Below are positions 61,765 to 64,000 of a stretch of 64,000 bases of DNA, piece after piece. The notes beneath the pieces are model-generated. The model saw only the letters and a list, made by a program, of their open reading frames with translations. It did no database searches and was not told the DNA's origin. Within the stretch, counting starts at the first letter, position 1. Every line of letters starts with the position of its first letter. Location: assembly GCF_900102515.1 (NCBI RefSeq), contig NZ_FMVS01000020.1:1-64000 (forward strand). Direction: 5' to 3'. The position numbers and the translations under genes are program-made. Origin of the DNA: Butyrivibrio sp. INlla14. Its GTDB lineage: Bacteria > Bacillota > Clostridia > Lachnospirales > Lachnospiraceae.

Positions 61765-61825
61765 AAAAAGTATCATTTTCTTTTTTGAGCCCCAAAAAGG
61801 GTGTTAGAAAATGATACTTTTGTGC
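61765..61825 (+). terminator. Terminator of the regulator gene
   Basis: AAAAGTATCATTTTC (61766-61780) pairs exactly with GAAAATGATACTTTT (61807-61821), with a 26-base loop. Confidence 0.7.
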
Positions 61826-61915
61826 ATTTTGCACAACTTAAAAGCGCCTGAATTATGATAATCAGTCAAAAATAATATGATTATAGATGTTAGGAGAGGG
61901 CGAAGTTATCATAAT
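61821..61915. promoter_or_regulatory. Candidate operators of the sugar ABC operon
   Basis: TGTGCA-TTT-TGCACA (61821-61835) is a perfect palindrome. ATTATGATAA (61852-61861) and TTATCATAAT (61906-61915) are inverted copies 44 bp apart. These lie between the AraC-type regulator and the first permease and are natural binding sites for it, or for a catabolite regulator. The promoter itself was not placed. Confidence 0.4.
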
Positions 61916-61992
61916 CATGTAAAAAGCTTGTGAGAGCCGATTACATTTGTGGAATACCACAAAGGGATGAAAAAGGGAAGAAGGAGAGGCGT

Positions 61993-62958
61993 ATGGCAAA
62001 AGCAAAAAAGCAGCTGATCAAGATGGCAGACGGATCTGTATTTGAAGCCAACAGGACCAGTAATGCAAAGTATTTCAAGCAGCATATGTGGTTATACTTT
62101 ATGCTGCTTCCGGGTCTTATCTACATGATCCTATTTAGATACGTGCCAATGGGCGGACTTGTTATTGCATTTAAAGACTATAGTCCATTCAAAGGCTTGT
62201 GGGGAAGCGACTGGGTAGGATTTGCAAATTTCACCAGGTTTTTTAGTAATAATGATTTTAGGAAACTATTGGTAAATACATTGGGAATCAGCTTACTGCA
62301 GCTGGTCTTGTATTTTCCGGCACCAATTATTTTGTCTTTATTCTTAAATGAAGTAAGACATAACGTTTATAAGAGACTGGTACAGACACTGGTTTATATT
62401 CCACACTTTGTATCCTGGGTTATCATCGCAAGTTTGACCTATCAGTTATTTAATGTAACAGATGGTGTTATCAACATTATATACAAGATGGTAACAGGAA
62501 ATACCTTCGATATCCTGTCTAAGGCATCTGCCTTCTGGGGACTTATCGTAGGTCAGGACATATGGCGCGAGACTGGTTATGGAACCATTGTTTTCCTGGC
62601 AGCTTTATCAGGAGTTGATCAGGAACTTTATGAAGCAGCCAAGGTTGATGGCGCAGGCCGATGGAGACTTATGTGGCACATTACACTTCCGGCTATCAGA
62701 GGAACCATCATCATGATGCTGATTCTTAGAGTTGGCGGCATCTTGAATACAGGCTATGAGCAGATTTTCCTTATGAGAAATGACCTGAACATAGCAAGGG
62801 CAGAAGTATTTGATACCTATATTTATACAAAGGGTATTAAAAATGGCATGTATTCCTTCTCATCAGCAGTTGGTATGTTCAAGTCAGTTGTGGGAATGAT
62901 CCTGGTTCTTTTGTCAGACAGAGTTGCTAAATGGTTTGGCGAAAGCGGAATTTACTAG
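61993..62958 (+). CDS. Sugar ABC transporter permease (LplB/UgpA type)
   Basis: A 321-residue permease. It has about six helices (starting at about 33), and the loop EAAKVDGAGRWRLMWHITLPAI carries the EAA motif. ATG 61993 has AGGAG six bases upstream; a longer start 21 codons earlier lacks it. This type (with the PMGGLVIAFKDYSPF block) is found with large binding lipoproteins for complex oligosaccharides. Confidence 0.88.
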   Translation: MAKAKKQLIKMADGSVFEANRTSNAKYFKQHMWLYFMLLPGLIYMILFRYVPMGGLVIAFKDYSPFKGLWGSDWVGFANFTRFFSNNDFRKLLVNTLGISLLQLVLYFPAPIILSLFLNEVRHNVYKRLVQTLVYIPHFVSWVIIASLTYQLFNVTDGVINIIYKMVTGNTFDILSKASAFWGLIVGQDIWRETGYGTIVFLAALSGVDQELYEAAKVDGAGRWRLMWHITLPAIRGTIIMMLILRVGGILNTGYEQIFLMRNDLNIARAEVFDTYIYTKGIKNGMYSFSSAVGMFKSVVGMILVLLSDRVAKWFGESGIY

Positions 62959-62973
62959 AAAGGAGGAGGCGGA

Positions 62974-63882
62974 ATGTCTAAAACAAAATACCAGACTGGC
63001 GTAAGAGTTCAGAAAAGCGTCGGTGACAAAATTGTAGATGTGATCATCTATGTTGTTCTTGGACTTATTGCAATAAGCACTATATTACCGTTCCTCTATG
63101 TGTTTGCAGGATCTTTTGCAACGGAAAAAGAACTTACAGAAAAAGCATTTTTCATAGTTCCATCAGTATGGTCCTTGAATGCTTATAGGTATGCCATAAA
63201 AACAGCTAACATTTTAAGAGGACTTAGGAACTCAATAATCCTGACTGCACTTGGAACAGTAATGTGTATGCTCTTTTCACTTACCTTTGCATATCCACTT
63301 TCCAAGACACATTTCAGGGGCAGAAATTTTGTGATGAATATGGTCATTGTAACCATGCTCTTTAGTGGTGGTATGATCCCCTCTTTCATCGTATATAAGG
63401 CCTATGGCCTGTACGATACCTATTGGGCTCTGATCTTACCAGGACTTATCAGCCCCTTTAACATGATCATCATAAAGAAGTTCTTTCAGGGACTTCCTGT
63501 GGAGCTTGATGAGGCTTCCTATATGGATGGAGCCAATGATCTGCAGATATTCCTTAAGGTAGCACTTCCTCTTTCAAAGCCTGTTATTGCATCCATTGCT
63601 CTTTTCTATGGTGTAGGCTTCTGGAATGACTACTTTGGATCAATGATCTACCTTCAGACAACGGAGAAATATCCTATTCAGATCCAGCTTCGTTCTATCA
63701 TACTTCAGTCATCTACTATTGTAGATAACATGGTCAATGATTTTGATATCAACGGAACACCGCCAGATAAAGCAGTGAAGATGGCTTGTACAGTAATAGC
63801 TACAGTGCCTATTTTGTGCGTATATCCTTTCGTGCAGAAGTATTTCACTAAGGGCGTTATGGTTGGCGCAGTTAAGGGCTAA
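62974..63882 (+). CDS. Carbohydrate ABC transporter permease (LplC/UgpE type)
   Basis: A 302-residue permease with about six helices. The loop DEASYMDGANDLQIFLKVALPL is the EAA-type motif, and ISTILPFLYVFAGSFA follows the first helix. The ATG lies after AAAGGAGG, 15 bp from the preceding stop. A small hairpin (AGGGA/TCCCT near 63916-63930) separates it from the binding protein gene. Confidence 0.88.
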   Translation: MSKTKYQTGVRVQKSVGDKIVDVIIYVVLGLIAISTILPFLYVFAGSFATEKELTEKAFFIVPSVWSLNAYRYAIKTANILRGLRNSIILTALGTVMCMLFSLTFAYPLSKTHFRGRNFVMNMVIVTMLFSGGMIPSFIVYKAYGLYDTYWALILPGLISPFNMIIIKKFFQGLPVELDEASYMDGANDLQIFLKVALPLSKPVIASIALFYGVGFWNDYFGSMIYLQTTEKYPIQIQLRSIILQSSTIVDNMVNDFDINGTPPDKAVKMACTVIATVPILCVYPFVQKYFTKGVMVGAVKG

Positions 63883-63961
63883 GAGACATTGATCTTTATA
63901 CAACAAATGTTCAGGGAATGATCCCTACAGATAATTTTTTACCTAATAAGGAGGAAAAGAT

Positions 63962-64000
63962 ATGAAAAAGAAAATTGTTAGTATGTTACTGGCTTCTGTA
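63962..64000 (+). CDS. Start of sugar-binding lipoprotein gene (cut by window end)
   Basis: The ATG at 63962 follows AAGGAGGAAAA. The 13 visible codons (MKKKIVSMLLASV) read as the start of a signal peptide. Its place after two permease genes indicates the extracellular binding protein of the same importer. The rest is outside the window. Confidence 0.7.
   Translation, partial: MKKKIVSMLLASV

Overview
The window reads as a low-to-medium G+C Gram-positive chromosome, most like a rumen or gut Lachnospiraceae of the Butyrivibrio/Pseudobutyrivibrio kind. The grounds are strong AGGAGG-type ribosome binding sites, TTG/GTG starts, many ABC systems, Feo iron uptake, a C_GCAxxG_C_C protein, and a secreted multi-module GH43 enzyme with CBM6, ricin-type and CBM2-like modules. 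No phage, plasmid, IS transposase or CRISPR array was seen. The family-level placement is inference; no search was run.

Layout. 1-500: 3' end of a 23S rRNA gene with no 5S after it, its terminator, and tRNA-Asp. 640-2669: three small genes of unknown or poorly known role. 2716-12563: an iron region with feoA-feoB-feoC-like, then a four-gene operon (LolD/MacB-type ATPase, large FtsX-type permease, and two fused ABC proteins resembling siderophore/heme-type IrtAB/YbtPQ pairs). The same 16-bp palindrome (GTTAGC-N4-GCTAAC) recurs in these promoters. 12673-16292: a zinc (Znu) operon with a Cys/His-rich small membrane protein at the front and a lipoprotein at the end. 16487-22993: a 2168-residue cell-surface protein with an FMN-binding (flavinylation) motif and GLUG repeats. 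23154-30853: bioY behind a BirA-operator-like hairpin, then a nickel/oligopeptide-type ABC importer followed by two paralogous SAM methyltransferases and a histidine phosphatase.

30974-41315: a cytosolic GH2 glycosidase, a CPA2 antiporter, a membrane diguanylate cyclase, a PF06541 membrane protein, a 676-bp gap with a coding-like remnant, an acidic secreted protein convergent with a lipoprotein, and an exported HAD-like lipoprotein. 41460-47558: a heterodimeric ABC exporter and the GH43 enzyme. 47752-49169: birA lacking its C-terminal domain, followed within 12 bp by a roughly 620-bp imperfect palindrome. 49217-55941: a HelD-like helicase, a BlaI/BlaR1-like pair with its own operator, two small membrane proteins and a DUF3048 protein. 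56051-64000: a polar amino-acid ABC importer, an AEC transporter, a membrane AraC-type sensor-regulator and the start of a sugar/oligosaccharide ABC importer (permease, permease, start of binding protein) that it probably controls.

The strongest leads are the shared metal-responsive operator and the short terminated transcript between feoC and the ABC operon, the flavinylated GLUG surface protein beside the zinc operon, the Nik-type importer with twin methyltransferases, and the palindromic element abutting a truncated birA. Coding starts were moved from the longest frame to the start supported by a ribosome binding site, signal peptide or promoter where these disagreed.
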